This document shows, piece by piece, positions 1 to 10,650 of a DNA stretch of 64,000 nt; the first letter of the stretch is position 1, and each line of letters begins with the position of its first letter. The notes under the pieces were generated by a model that made no database searches, was not told the origin of the DNA, and saw nothing but the letters and a program-made list of their open reading frames with translations. The translations under genes and the position numbers were made by a program. The DNA is from Cladorhizidae sp. MBARI D1340-BT2 (lineage: Eukaryota > Porifera > Demospongiae > Poecilosclerida > Cladorhizidae): contig JAQNBH010000216.1 in the NCBI GenBank assembly GCA_028752905.1, positions 124,001 through 188,000 of the forward strand, given 5' to 3'.

Positions 1-98
1 AACAGCTGTTTACCTATGCGATATTGGGATTCGCCATATCCGAGGCAATGGGGTTATTTTGTTTAATGATTGCGTTTTTAATTTTATTTGGGCTTTAA
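1..98 (+). CDS. atp9: ATP synthase subunit 9, 3' part (cut by window start)
   Basis: The last 32 codons of the F0 c-ring subunit, identical to the complete copy at 27164-27400. The C-terminal helix with the proton-binding Glu (AISEAMGLF) is present. The gene is cut only by the window edge, and trnN follows 25 bases later as in every other copy. Confidence 0.95.
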   Translation, partial: QLFTYAILGFAISEAMGLFCLMIAFLILFGL

Positions 99-123
99 TT
101 TTTAAATTTTTAATTTTAATTTA

Positions 124-195
124 GACATAGTAGCTTAAGGGATAAAGCGTAAGACTGTTAATCTTAGTATATTAGTTCAATTCTAATTTATGTCG
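124..195 (+). tRNA. trnN: tRNA-Asn(GUU)
   Basis: Folds as a cloverleaf: a 7-bp acceptor (GACATAG/TTATGTC, with one G-T), D stem GCTT/AAGC, anticodon stem TAAGA/TCTTA with loop CTGTTAA, and T stem ATTAG/CTAAT. The anticodon is GTT. It always follows atp9 in this window, and leads either to a nad5 remnant plus trnE (here) or straight to a complete nad5 (27529, 50780). Confidence 0.93.
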
Positions 196-196
196 G

Positions 197-265
197 ATGC
201 AATAAGTCTATATATCTAGGAGATCGATGTATATATTAGTATTATTTCTGCCTATGGGGGGGGGC
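197..265 (+). pseudogene. spacer holding the first 27 bases of nad5
   Basis: Bases 201-253 repeat the nad2-nad5 junction (4163-4214 region), including the nad5 start codon at 227 and eight further codons. The match stops after CTGCCT, where the sequence runs into a 9-G tract and trnE. CTGCCTATGGGGGGG also occurs inside nad2 (2965-2977), so the switch coincides with a short shared word. It cannot make a nad5 product. Confidence 0.85.
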
Positions 266-336
266 GCTTCTATAGTCTAGGGGTAAGACATTAGGTTTTC
301 AATTTAAGTAGAAGGGTTCGATTCCCTTTAGGAGTA
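266..336 (+). tRNA. trnE: tRNA-Glu(UUC)
   Basis: Acceptor GCTTCTA/TAGGAGT (G-T pairs allowed), D stem GTCT/AGAC, anticodon loop TTTTCAA giving TTC, and T arm GAAGGG-TTCGATT-CCCTTT. It lies 6 bases upstream of nad6 in all four copies. Confidence 0.9.
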
Positions 337-342
337 TTTTAT

Positions 343-885
343 ATGGTGAGCGTGTTTTCAGTGGTTTTGATTTTTTGTGGGGTTCTGGTCATTTCGGCAT
401 TAAACTCAGTACATTCAGTGCTTTGGTTAATAGGGGGCTTTACAAGTGCTATTGTACTTTTTATTTTTTTGGAAGTGGATTTTATTGCCTTGATTTTTTT
501 AATAGTCTATGTAGGGGCGATAGCTATTTTATTTTTATTTGTAATAATGATGTTAAATTTAGCGGATTTCAGGGACTTATTTGATATGTCAAATTATATG
601 TTAGCCGGGTTTATAATAGGAATGGGCATATTTTTAGAGGTCTTAATTTATTTTAGCTGGGGGCTTAAGGGCTTATCGGGGGGAGTGGGGTATTTTAGGT
701 GAGACTTTATTGAAAGATTTTCGAATATTGACGGGTTGGGGGGTGTTATATATACAAATTATGCTTATTTCTTTATTTTGGCTAGTTTTATTTTATTGGT
801 GGCTATGGTGGGGGCTATTATACTCACTTTTTCAGTGAGGAATGAAATTAAAAGACAAGAGATTTTTATTCAAATCAGTCGTTAA
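343..885 (+). CDS. nad6: NADH dehydrogenase subunit 6
   Basis: A 180-residue, strongly hydrophobic complex I membrane subunit that spans the inner membrane. The family signature YVGAIAILFLFVIMML lies around residues 56-71. The reading frame crosses one TGA (after residue 119), read as Trp, and stops at TAA 883-885. ATG 343 is the first start after trnE. Three further identical copies occur at 37969, 42112 and 58511. In all four the stop is followed by a 19-base nad4-like piece and then nad5 DNA, so the 3' flank lies at a rearrangement junction. The end of the protein still looks natural (VRNEIKRQEIFIQISR). Confidence 0.95.
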
Positions 886-1253
886 GGCAATAACTTTTTT
901 ATATGACCGATCCAATATTATTTCTCCAATAATACCTAGTTATGTTAAAATGGCGCCTTTATTATTAAGTTTGTTAGGGGCATTATTGGCTCTTGTGGTA
1001 TAAGGGCTGGCTTTGAAACGGGGGCGATGCCTGAACGTTGACCCAAATTAGCTCTAGAGTGGGAGGCGTCAAGAGGCCCTTAATTATGTTATAAATCATT
1101 TTTTGACTTTTAATTTGTTAAATTTGGGGCATTTGGTTACTTATCGGGTGATTGATAGAGGATTATTAGAAATAATGGGGCCTAAGGGGATATCTCGGAT
1201 ATTGATAAGATTAACTCAAAACATCAGTAATTTACAATCTGGGATTATTATAG
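886..1253 (+). pseudogene. mosaic spacer of nad4, nad5 and orf213 pieces
   Basis: There is no working gene in these 368 bases. Pieces in order: 886-909 resembles nad4 2385-2409, with an exact ACTTTTTTATATGACCGAT core; 910-1002 equals nad5 5621-5713; 1003-1083 equals the last 81 bases of orf213 (9207-9287); 1080-1245 equals nad5 5791-5956. The corresponding spacer at 42655-43022 has the same length, but it runs through nad5 without the orf213 block. That makes the 81-base block a length-preserving replacement. A nad5-frame reading of 80 codons at 1103-1345 runs into trnS and is not a gene. Confidence 0.85.
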
Positions 1254-1326
1254 GGAAGAGGTGGCACAAGGGTAATGCACCTGTCTTGAAAATAGAAAAT
1301 GTCGGTTCGATTCCGGCCCTCTTCTG
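1254..1326 (+). tRNA. trnS(uga): probable tRNA-Ser(UGA) with a short variable arm
   Basis: Acceptor GGAAGAG/CTCTTCT, short D stem GCA/TGC, anticodon loop CTTGAAA giving TGA on a 4-bp stem, and T stem GTCGG/CCGGC. Sponge tRNA-Ser genes normally have a long variable arm, but only about four bases fit here. A tRNA-Phe(GAA) reading shifts the loop by one base but leaves the anticodon stem almost unpaired, so Ser is preferred. A second complete copy is at 43023 and a 3' half is at 19731. Confidence 0.6.
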
Positions 1327-1331
1327 GGTAT

Positions 1332-1357
1332 ACTATAGAGTTTGATTCTTATATGAT
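1332..1357 (+). repeat. 26-bp copy of an internal cox2 segment in front of nad4
   Basis: Identical to cox2 bases 18473-18498. It fills nearly the whole trnS-nad4 gap and ends two bases before the nad4 start codon. The same piece precedes nad4 at 19780-19805 and 43101-43126. Confidence 0.85.
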
Positions 1358-1359
1358 CA

Positions 1360-2820
1360 ATGTTAAAATCAGTACTAATATTGCCTCTAATGGGGATGGT
1401 GGCTCTATTAATAACCCCTAGAAATGAGATAATGCGTTTATGGAAAGTAGGCTTAGAATGGTCTGTATTGACATTAACCGGGACTATTCTTTTATGGTCC
1501 TCTTTTGATGGGGCGGGGCAATTTCAAGTGGTTCACCGGTTAGAGTGGATGCCTAGTGTAGAGCCGGAATTCGGGGTTATTGTTTTAGGGGTTGATGGGA
1601 TATCTATTTTTTTTATAATATTGACGGCTTTATTAATACCTATTAGTGTTTTAATAAGTTTAAAGTCGATCAAGTTTTTGATAAAGGAGTTTCTATTATG
1701 TTTGTTGTTTATAGAAGAATTACTAATAGGGGTTTTTACAGTATTAGATTTAGTTGGGTTTTATATCTTATTTGAGGGGATTTTAATTCCTATGTTTTTA
1801 ATAATTGGTATTTGGGGTTCGAGGGAGGAGAAAATCAAGGCTTCTTATTATTTTTTTTTTTATACTTTTCTGGGTTCAGTTTTTATGCTATTAGGGATAT
1901 TTACGCTTTATGGTAATGCGGGGAGTACTGATTATCAAATTTTATGTTGTTTAAAAATAGAAAAAGGCTTACAATATTTAGTTTTTTGAGGTTTTTTTTT
2001 TAGTTTAGCTATTAAAATCCCCAAAATACCTTTTCATATTTGATTACCCCAGGCGCATGTGGAGGCCCCTGTGGCGGGTTCTGTGATTTTAGCGGGGGTT
2101 TTATTAAAATTAGGGGGCTATGGCTTTATTAGGTTTTTGTGGGCTTTATTTCCCGACGCCTCCGAATATTTTTCCCCTTTAATTATGAGTTTGAGTTTAT
2201 TTGCGATTATTTATGGAGGTTTAACTACTTGTCGGCAGGTAGATTTAAAGCGTATAATTGCTTATTCTTCAGTGGCTCATATGGGATTGGTAACGGCTGG
2301 GGTTTTTAGCCATACAATTCAGGGTTTAGTAGCTGCTATTTTTTTAATGTTAGCTCATGGTTTAGTGAGTTCAGCTTTATTTATGGCAATTACTTTTTTA
2401 TATGACCGATATCGAACTCGTTTAATAAAATATTATCGTGGGATGGTTATAACTATGCCGTTGTTTGGTATGTTATTGTTGATTTTAGTTTTGGCGAACG
2501 CTTCTATCCCTTTAAGTTGTAGCTTTATCGGTGAGTTTTTGTCTTTATTGGCGGCTTTTGAGTATAGTATTTTAGCGGGTTTATTGGCTTCGACGGGGAT
2601 AGTGATATCTGCGGGGTACTCGATTTATGTGTATAATAGAGTGTGTTTTGGGTTGTTTTCGAAATATATTTATTTTTCAAGGGACTTAAATCGTCGGGAG
2701 TTTTATAGTTTATTGCCCTTGATAATCTTAATAGTTTTAATGGGGGTATTTCCTTTTTTGGGGATAGATGTGGTAAAGGGGGCTATTATATTTCAAGAAT
2801 GACCATGGATTTGGGTATAA
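1360..2820 (+). CDS. nad4: NADH dehydrogenase subunit 4
   Basis: A 486-residue, proton-pumping complex I membrane subunit of normal family length. The conserved block HIWLPQAHVEAPVAGSVILA (about residues 226-245) and LKLGGYGFIRF are present, as is the MGLVTAGVF region. TGA occurs at about residues 210, 228 and 481 and must be Trp. Stop TAA is at 2818-2820. ATG 1360 is chosen because the leader before it is a copied cox2 fragment. The last seven codons (WPWIWV) overlap the word ATTTGGGTATAAGAT, which also appears at the nad5-cox3 junction (24281-24295). nad2 follows after 7 bases. Copies at 19808 and 43129 look identical. Confidence 0.95.
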
Positions 2821-2827
2821 GATTGAA

Positions 2828-4180
2828 ATGGCAGGAACATTATTATTAAGTTTGTCAGTGTTAATATTAGTAGTTTATGGTTTAAGAAGATGGGTGCTAA
2901 GGGTTACTATTATGGTGATGGCATTAGTGGGCTTTACTAGTATTTGGTTTGAGGGGTGTTTTCTGCCTATGGGGGGGTATGGGTTATTAACCAGTAGTTG
3001 AGTGGACGTATCTAGGGGGATGCTTGTAATTGCTTGCTTATCATTATTATTAGTATATAGTTCGAAAAATACAGATCCGGAGGAGGGGGATTCTTGGATT
3101 TTGTTGGTGTTAATGGTATTATTGGGGTCTTTACTATTAGTTTCTTCGGTAAATTGGGTTTGCATATATTTAGCTTTAGAGTTACAAACTTTAATACTTT
3201 TTATTTTAGTGGCAAAAACAAATAGTGCCTATGGTACAGAAGCAGGATTAAAGTATTTGGTTTTAGGGGCGATTTCTTCTGGGTTATTTTTATTTGGGTG
3301 TGCTTTATTATACGGGGCCTCTGGGGAGACGAGCGCTCAAGGGATTAATTCAGTATTAATGGGGCAGGGGGGGAAAATATTTCTGACCATATCGTTATTA
3401 TTTAAATTATCGGCGGCCCCCTTTCATATGTGGGCTCCCGATGTGTATGAGGGCGCGCCTACCATAAGTACCGCTCTATTGGTTATAATACCCAAAATAG
3501 GGGTTTTTACAGTATTAGTACAAGTGGGTTTAGTAAGTAATGTGATTCTTTTTTGTGGGGTTATGTCTATTATTTATGGAGCAGCGGGGGCTTTAAATCA
3601 AACTAAAATGAAGCGTTTATTGGCCTATAGTGGGGTCGGGCATATGGGGTTTATTCTTTTAGGGGTTGGAATCGGGTCTTTTGAAAGTATTCAGGCCAGT
3701 TTAATATACATGATAATATATACTGTAATGTCAGTGTGTGTGTTTTCAGTGCTTTTATCTTTAAAATTAACTCGGGTTCTTATAATTGAGGCTAGTAGTT
3801 TATCTAGGGATAATTTGGTAATAGCTTTTACATTAGGTTTAACGTTTTTATCTACTGCGGGGATCCCGCCTTTAGCGGGGTTTTTAGGTAAATGGTGAGT
3901 ATTATTATCGGGGATGTCCAGTGGCTATTTTTTAATTTGTCTGGCCGTAGTAATGGCCTCCGTAATAGGTGGGGTTTATTATGTGAGGATGGTTCAAATA
4001 ATATATTTTACAAACTATTTTTTGTTAACTTGGCAAAAAGTTCTAAATAGATCAGATGTAATAAAATTTAGGAAGTCAATCCCTTTGGGGGGTGCTATTT
4101 TTATTATTCTGTTTTTAATGGTGTCACCCAATTGAATGTTACAGATGGCCCATGATGCTACAATAAGTCTATATATCTAG
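2828..4180 (+). CDS. nad2: NADH dehydrogenase subunit 2
   Basis: A 450-residue complex I membrane subunit. The family block MWAPDVYEGAPTISTALLV is at about residues 201-219, and GALNQTKMKRLLAYSGVGHMG follows. ATG 2828 restores the N-terminal segment [13 protein letters not shown]; the frame then crosses a TGA (Trp) near residue 58, another after GFLGKW, and one near the C terminus. Stop TAG is 4178-4180. Bases 2834-2868 are identical to the end and 3' flank of nad5 (6014-6048), and the last six codons lie in the leader shared with trnN-nad5. Both ends of the gene are therefore repeat sites. nad2-nad5 is a conserved sponge gene pair. Confidence 0.94.
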
Positions 4181-4187
4181 GAGATCG

Positions 4188-6029
4188 ATGTATATATTAG
4201 TATTATTTCTGCCTTTATTAAGTGCAATAGTATCTGGATTATTTGGAAGGAAAATAGGGAGAAAGGGGACAGGTACATTAACGTCTGGTTGTATGGGTAT
4301 TAGTCTGGTTGTCTCTTGTTGGATTTTTTATGAGACAATTTTAAACTCTTCAGTTACTTATATAAAGTTATGAAAATGGTTTGATTCAGAGTTGTTAACT
4401 ACTTATTTTGGGTTACAATTTGATAGTTTAACTTCAATTATGTTGGTAGTAATAACTAGTATATCGGTATTAGTTCATATTTATTCAACTGGGTATATGT
4501 CGGATGATCCTCATCTGCCCCGATTTATGTCTTATTTATCACTATTTACTTTTTTAATGATGGTATTAGTCACAAGTGATAATTATGCTCAGTTATTTAT
4601 AGGTTGAGAAGGAGTGGGGCTATGTTCTTATCTTTTAATAAATTTCTGGTTTACAAGGATAAAAGCGAATAAGGGGGCAATGAAGGCTATGTTAATAAAT
4701 CGAGTGGGGGATATAGGGGTAGTTTTGGCTATGATAAAGATTATTGAAGAGTTTGGGGGCTTAGAATATTCAACTGTTGGTAGTGTTTTGAGTGGCCCGG
4801 GCTATATTAATAAAGAAGGTCTTACTATAATTAGTTTATTATTATTTTTCGGGGGAGTGGGGAAATCGGCTCAATTAGGTTTACATACTTGATTACCAGA
4901 TGCGATGGAAGGTCCTACCCCGGTATCTGCCTTAATACATGCGGCGACAATGGTAACGGCTGGGGTTTTTTTAATAATAAGATCCGCCCCTTTTTTTGAG
5001 GGTTCTCCTTTAGCTTTAACTATAATAACTATAGGGGGGGCTTTAACGGCTCTTTTTGCGGCTAGTGTGGGGATAGTTCAAAATGATTTGAAAAAAGTAA
5101 TTGCTTATTCTACTTGTAGTCAATTAGGTTATATGGTAATGATCTGTGGTTTATCGAGTTATTATGTTAGTTTATTTCATTTGGTGAATCATGCTTTTTT
5201 TAAGGCTTTATTGTTTTTAAGTGCTGGCTCTGTTATACATGCCATTAGTGATGAGCAGGATATGCGAAAAATGGGGGGGGTGATAAAATCTCTTCCCTTT
5301 TCTTATGTTATGATTTTAATCGGGTCCTTATCATTAATCGGGTTCCCTTATTTAACAGGGTTTTATTCAAAAGATTTGATATTGGAGTTAGTGTATGAGA
5401 AGCATTGTATGGTTTTTGCTTATTGATTGGGTAGTTTTTCTGTTTTATTAACTGCGTTTTATTCCATAAGGTTAATTTATTTAACATTTATAACTAATAC
5501 CAATTCGAAAAAGGAGGTATTTATAAAAGTGCATGAGTCAAATTGAAACATAATTTTTCCTTTACTTTTATTGGCCTTTGGAAGTATATTTGTGGGGTAT
5601 TTGGGAAAAGAGTTAATATTATCCAATATTATTTCTCCAATAATACCTAGTTATGTTAAAATGGCGCCTTTATTATTAAGTTTGTTAGGGGCATTATTGG
5701 CTCTTGTGGTATATGATCGCGGCTTAGTTGAGAAGGGAGGGTTGTATTTAAATTATGTCTTTTATACTTTTTTTAATTCGGGTTGACAGTTTAATTATGT
5801 TATAAATCATTTTTTGACTTTTAATTTGTTAAATTTGGGGCATTTGGTTACTTATCGGGTGATTGATAGAGGATTATTAGAAATAATGGGGCCTAAGGGG
5901 ATATCTCGGATATTGATAAGATTAACTCAAAACATCAGTAATTTACAATCTGGGATGGTGTTTAATTATGTTTTAATAACGGTCATATTTACGGGTTTAT
6001 TTCTTTCTGGGGTGGAACATTATTATTAA
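4188..6029 (+). CDS. nad5: NADH dehydrogenase subunit 5
   Basis: A 613-residue, proton-pumping complex I membrane subunit. The antiporter-like core is clear: [36 protein letters not shown] and [19 protein letters not shown]. Five or more in-frame TGA codons read as Trp. Start ATG 4188 lies 7 bases after nad2, and stop TAA is 6027-6029. The last five codons are inside the 35-base segment shared with the nad2 start, read in a different frame there. The final 239 bases (5791-6029) recur alone, without the rest of the gene, at 9284, 17750 and 55175. Complete copies are at 27529, 45957 and 50780. Confidence 0.95.
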
Positions 6030-6051
6030 GTTTGTCAGTGTTAATATTCCC

Positions 6052-6122
6052 GCCTCTATAGTTTAATAGAAAAACATTTGTCTTGTAAACAAAAATTATA
6101 AGTGCGATTCTTGTTGGAGGCT
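6052..6122 (+). tRNA. trnT: tRNA-Thr(UGU)
   Basis: Acceptor GCCTCTA/TGGAGGC, D stem GTTT/AAAC, anticodon stem TTTGT/ACAAA with loop CTTGTAA (TGT), and T stem ATAAG/CTTGT. It follows the nad5 3' end in every copy and is the last element before the start of either cox1 or cox2. Confidence 0.93.
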
Positions 6123-6132
6123 TTACTAGTAC

Positions 6133-7701
<1,569 letters not shown>

Positions 7702-7734
7702 TAACATAGAAACCCCACCACTTTATAGCGGGGC

Positions 7735-7805
7735 GGGGGTTGGCCAAATGGCAAAGGCATTAAGTTTTGATCTTAATTATTATGGGTTCGAGTCCCTTGC
7801 CCCCG
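7735..7805 (+). tRNA. trnQ: tRNA-Gln(UUG)
   Basis: Acceptor GGGGGTT/TGCCCCC (one T-T mismatch at the base), D stem GCC/GGC, anticodon stem TTAAG/CTTAA with loop TTTTGAT (TTG), and a T arm with TTCGAGT. It lies between cox1 and atp6 in all six copies. Confidence 0.88.
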
Positions 7806-7807
7806 AT

Positions 7808-8527
7808 ATGTTAAATACTTATTTTGATCAATTCTGTGTAGTAGAGTTAATAACCCAGAATCGAGTCGGGGTTTTTACTAATTCTTCAATGATGGTAATA
7901 TACGGAGTTAGCGTGATTTGGTTGTTATTTAAAGGGGGGGAGTTAATCCCCCATCGTTGGCAGTTAATAATGGAATTAATTCACAGTAATGTGCGCTCCG
8001 TTGTTTCTGAGGGTTTAAGAAAAGCAGGTGAAAAGTATTTTCCTTTTGTTTTATGCCTTTTTTTATTTATAGTTATATTAAATATTTTGGGGCTTTTGCC
8101 TTACGTATTTACTCCAACTGCACATTTAGTAGTGACCTTCGGTTTATCATTATCAATAATGATGGGAGTAACTTTATTAGGGGTTCTAACTTTTAAAATT
8201 GAGTTTGTAAGTATATTAGTGCCTCGGGGGGTGCCCCTAATATTAGCCCCTATATTGGGAGTAATAGAGACACTAAGTTATATGATAAGGGCGCTATCTT
8301 TAGGTCTTCGGTTAGGGGCGAATATATCTGCAGGGCATTTATTATTTGCGATTTTATCCGGGTTTTCCTTAAATTTGTTTTTTAATGGGTATTTGTTTTT
8401 AGGGTGTTTTTTGATATTTCTAATGGCGTCTATTGCGCTATTGGAGATGATGGTGGCAGTAATTCAGGCGTATGTGTTTAGTTTATTAACCACCATTTAT
8501 TTAGGGGACACAATTGCCCTACATTAA
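7808..8527 (+). CDS. atp6: ATP synthase subunit a (F0 subunit 6)
   Basis: A 239-residue, proton-channel subunit of complex V. The essential Arg lies in ALSLGLRLGANISAGHLL near the C-terminal third, and NILGLLPYVFTP is typical of the family. The start is ATG 7808, two bases after trnQ; an in-frame ATG at 7748 lies inside trnQ and is not the start. Stop TAA is 8525-8527. Six identical-looking copies are in the window (also 26326, 40793, 49577, 54400, 57192). All follow trnQ, but they have three different downstream neighbours: orf213, atp9, or a nad5 fragment with trnT. Confidence 0.95.
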   Translation: MLNTYFDQFCVVELITQNRVGVFTNSSMMVIYGVSVIWLLFKGGELIPHRWQLIMELIHSNVRSVVSEGLRKAGEKYFPFVLCLFLFIVILNILGLLPYVFTPTAHLVVTFGLSLSIMMGVTLLGVLTFKIEFVSILVPRGVPLILAPILGVIETLSYMIRALSLGLRLGANISAGHLLFAILSGFSLNLFFNGYLFLGCFLIFLMASIALLEMMVAVIQAYVFSLLTTIYLGDTIALH

Positions 8528-8645
8528 AAAAGGGGGTTTATTTCTTTCTGGGGTGGAACATGTGGGAGGCGTCGACCGGTTAATATGGGTTCGACCCCCG
8601 TTAATCCAGAGTTTTGTATTCTATTTAAGTAAGGGATTCTCAAAA
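8528..8645 (+). pseudogene. mosaic spacer with trnD 3' half, atp6 to orf213
   Basis: Pieces in order: 8534-8561 from the nad5 3' end; 8562-8573 from the orf213 3' end (GTGGGAGGCGTC); 8571-8609 from the 3' half of tRNA-Asp (17037-17075); then the leader AGTTTTGTATTCTATTTAAG and following bases up to ATG. The tRNA remnant lacks the acceptor 5' strand and D arm, so it is not functional. The spacer is 118 bases, exactly the length of the atp6-atp9 spacer at 27046-27163, and differs only in the middle block. Confidence 0.85.
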
Positions 8646-9287
8646 ATGGATCATTTAACAGAAATGTGGCTGCTAACGCAGGCAATGAAACAATTGTACT
8701 ACGGTTTAAATATTGTGGGACCCGCATTTGGGTGTGATACTGAGGTGGCAATGATGGTCCGGGGTTGAACACATGGCTTGACTGAGACTAGTTATAGCCC
8801 CTTGGGTTGGGCTTTTTTATATAAACAAATTTTTGTAGGACCGGCTGTAGGACACGCAGGAGGACCAGCTTCATTAGCAATGACCTTAGTGGTGGACGCG
8901 ATACAGGGGGGAGTTTACCTAGGTGACTCAACCGGGGTGTTAATTGGGGGTAAGCTTAACATAGGCCTGCTGGATGGGGTGACGAGTGCATCTCAGATGG
9001 GAGGTTATTTTTGTCTTGAGGGTATGAGGGACTATTGGATGGATTTTGTGACTATAAATACGGGGGCAGCATTACCGAGTATACAAGTATTAGCTGAGCA
9101 GGCGAGCACCCTACAGTATATAGAGGGTATAGAGAGCTTGACCCCTAGGGTAGGGGTGGATACGGGGGCTTATGATGTAAAAGCGTACGATTTTAATAAT
9201 AAATTTAGGGCTGGCTTTGAAACGGGGGCGATGCCTGAACGTTGACCCAAATTAGCTCTAGAGTGGGAGGCGTCAAGAGGCCCTTAA
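8646..9287 (+). CDS. unidentified 213-residue ORF (orf213)
   Basis: Open for 213 codons when TGA is Trp: ATG 8646, TAA 9285-9287, and six Trp codons of which two are TGA. I do not recognise the protein. It is Gly-rich and only mildly hydrophobic, with no stretch long enough for a clear membrane helix, two Cys, and an acidic/aromatic middle (EGMRDYWMDF). Three sampled 60-base lines contain 31-34 G+C, above neighbouring genes (23 of 60 in a sampled cox2 line), and it uses CTG Leu codons that are scarce nearby. Its 35-base leader is the atp9 leader. An identical-looking copy follows a complete tRNA-Asp at 17112. The orf213 stop directly abuts a nad5 3' fragment. It may be an acquired gene, a lineage-specific gene, or non-functional DNA that happens to be open. 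Confidence 0.6.
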
Positions 9288-9522
9288 TTATGTTATAAAT
9301 CATTTTTTGACTTTTAATTTGTTAAATTTGGGGCATTTGGTTACTTATCGGGTGATTGATAGAGGATTATTAGAAATAATGGGGCCTAAGGGGATATCTC
9401 GGATATTGATAAGATTAACTCAAAACATCAGTAATTTACAATCTGGGATGGTGTTTAATTATGTTTTAATAACGGTCATATTTACGGGTTTATTTCTTTC
9501 TGGGGTGGAACATTATTATTAA
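9284..9522 (+). pseudogene. nad5: nad5 3'-terminal fragment
   Basis: The last 239 bases of nad5 (as 5791-6029), joined to the end of orf213 through the word TTAA. It contains no nad5 start or core and cannot encode a complete subunit. It carries the trnT cassette into this position. Confidence 0.9.
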
Positions 9523-9544
9523 GTTTGTCAGTGTTAATATTCCC

Positions 9545-9615
9545 GCCTCTATAGTTTAATAGAAAAACATTTGTCTTGTAAACAAAAATTATAAGTGCGA
9601 TTCTTGTTGGAGGCT
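9545..9615 (+). tRNA. trnT: tRNA-Thr(UGU), second copy
   Basis: Same sequence and fold as 6052-6122. Here it stands between orf213/nad5 3' and a truncated cox1. Confidence 0.93.
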
Positions 9616-9625
9616 TTACTAGTAC

Positions 9626-10343
<718 letters not shown>

Positions 10344-10416
10344 GGGTATATAGCTCAATTGGTAGAGCTACGGGCTTTTAACCCGGAGGGGATTGGTTCG
10401 ATTCCAATTGTATTTA
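10344..10416 (+). tRNA. trnK: tRNA-Lys(UUU)
   Basis: Acceptor GGGTATA/TGTATTT (three G-T pairs), D stem GCTC/GAGC, anticodon stem CGGG/CCCG with loop CTTTTAA (TTT), and T stem ATTGG/CCAAT. It is the only copy in the window. trnK-atp8 is a common demosponge pair. Confidence 0.9.
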
Positions 10417-10417
10417 A

Positions 10418-10627
10418 ATGCCACATTTAGATGTAGTTTCTTATTTTACACAATATATGTGAGCAGTATTCGCTTTATTGTCCTTATTTTTTATAATGGG
10501 TTTAGGTATTTTGCCGGTTTTACAGCGACAATTAGTAGCGCGAGTTAGGGGTTCGCGTGGATTTCGAGCCGAAAAGGCCAAAAGCCCGGCCCCCGGTGAA
10601 ATAATTACGTATTTACTCCAACTATAA
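10418..10627 (+). CDS. atp8: ATP synthase subunit 8, with a chimeric C-terminal tail
   Basis: A 69-residue small F0 subunit that begins MPHLDVVSYFTQYMWAVF, the animal atp8 start pattern, with one TGA (Trp) at residue 15. One membrane segment covers about residues 15-35, followed by a basic tail. The last six or seven codons lie in 10605-10623, a 19-base exact copy of atp6 8101-8119 read in another frame, so the natural C terminus may have been replaced. TAA is 10625-10627. It is the only atp8 in the window, one base after trnK and directly followed by an atp9 5' fragment. Confidence 0.85.
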
Positions 10628-10650
10628 ATGGGGTCCGAGGTGATAACCGG
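10628..10650 (+). pseudogene. atp9: atp9 5' fragment
   Basis: The first 23 bases of atp9 (ATG and the MGSEVITG codons), abutting the atp8 stop and then running out of frame into cob. Not functional. Confidence 0.85.

Noticed and set aside
1103..1345. 80-codon frame that joins the nad5 3' end to trnS
   Set aside because: It is a nad5 remnant read into a tRNA; no start of its own and no separate protein.
7748..7807. Earlier in-frame ATG for atp6 inside trnQ
   Set aside because: The 20 extra codons are the tRNA-Gln sequence; ATG 7808 right after the tRNA gives the normal length.
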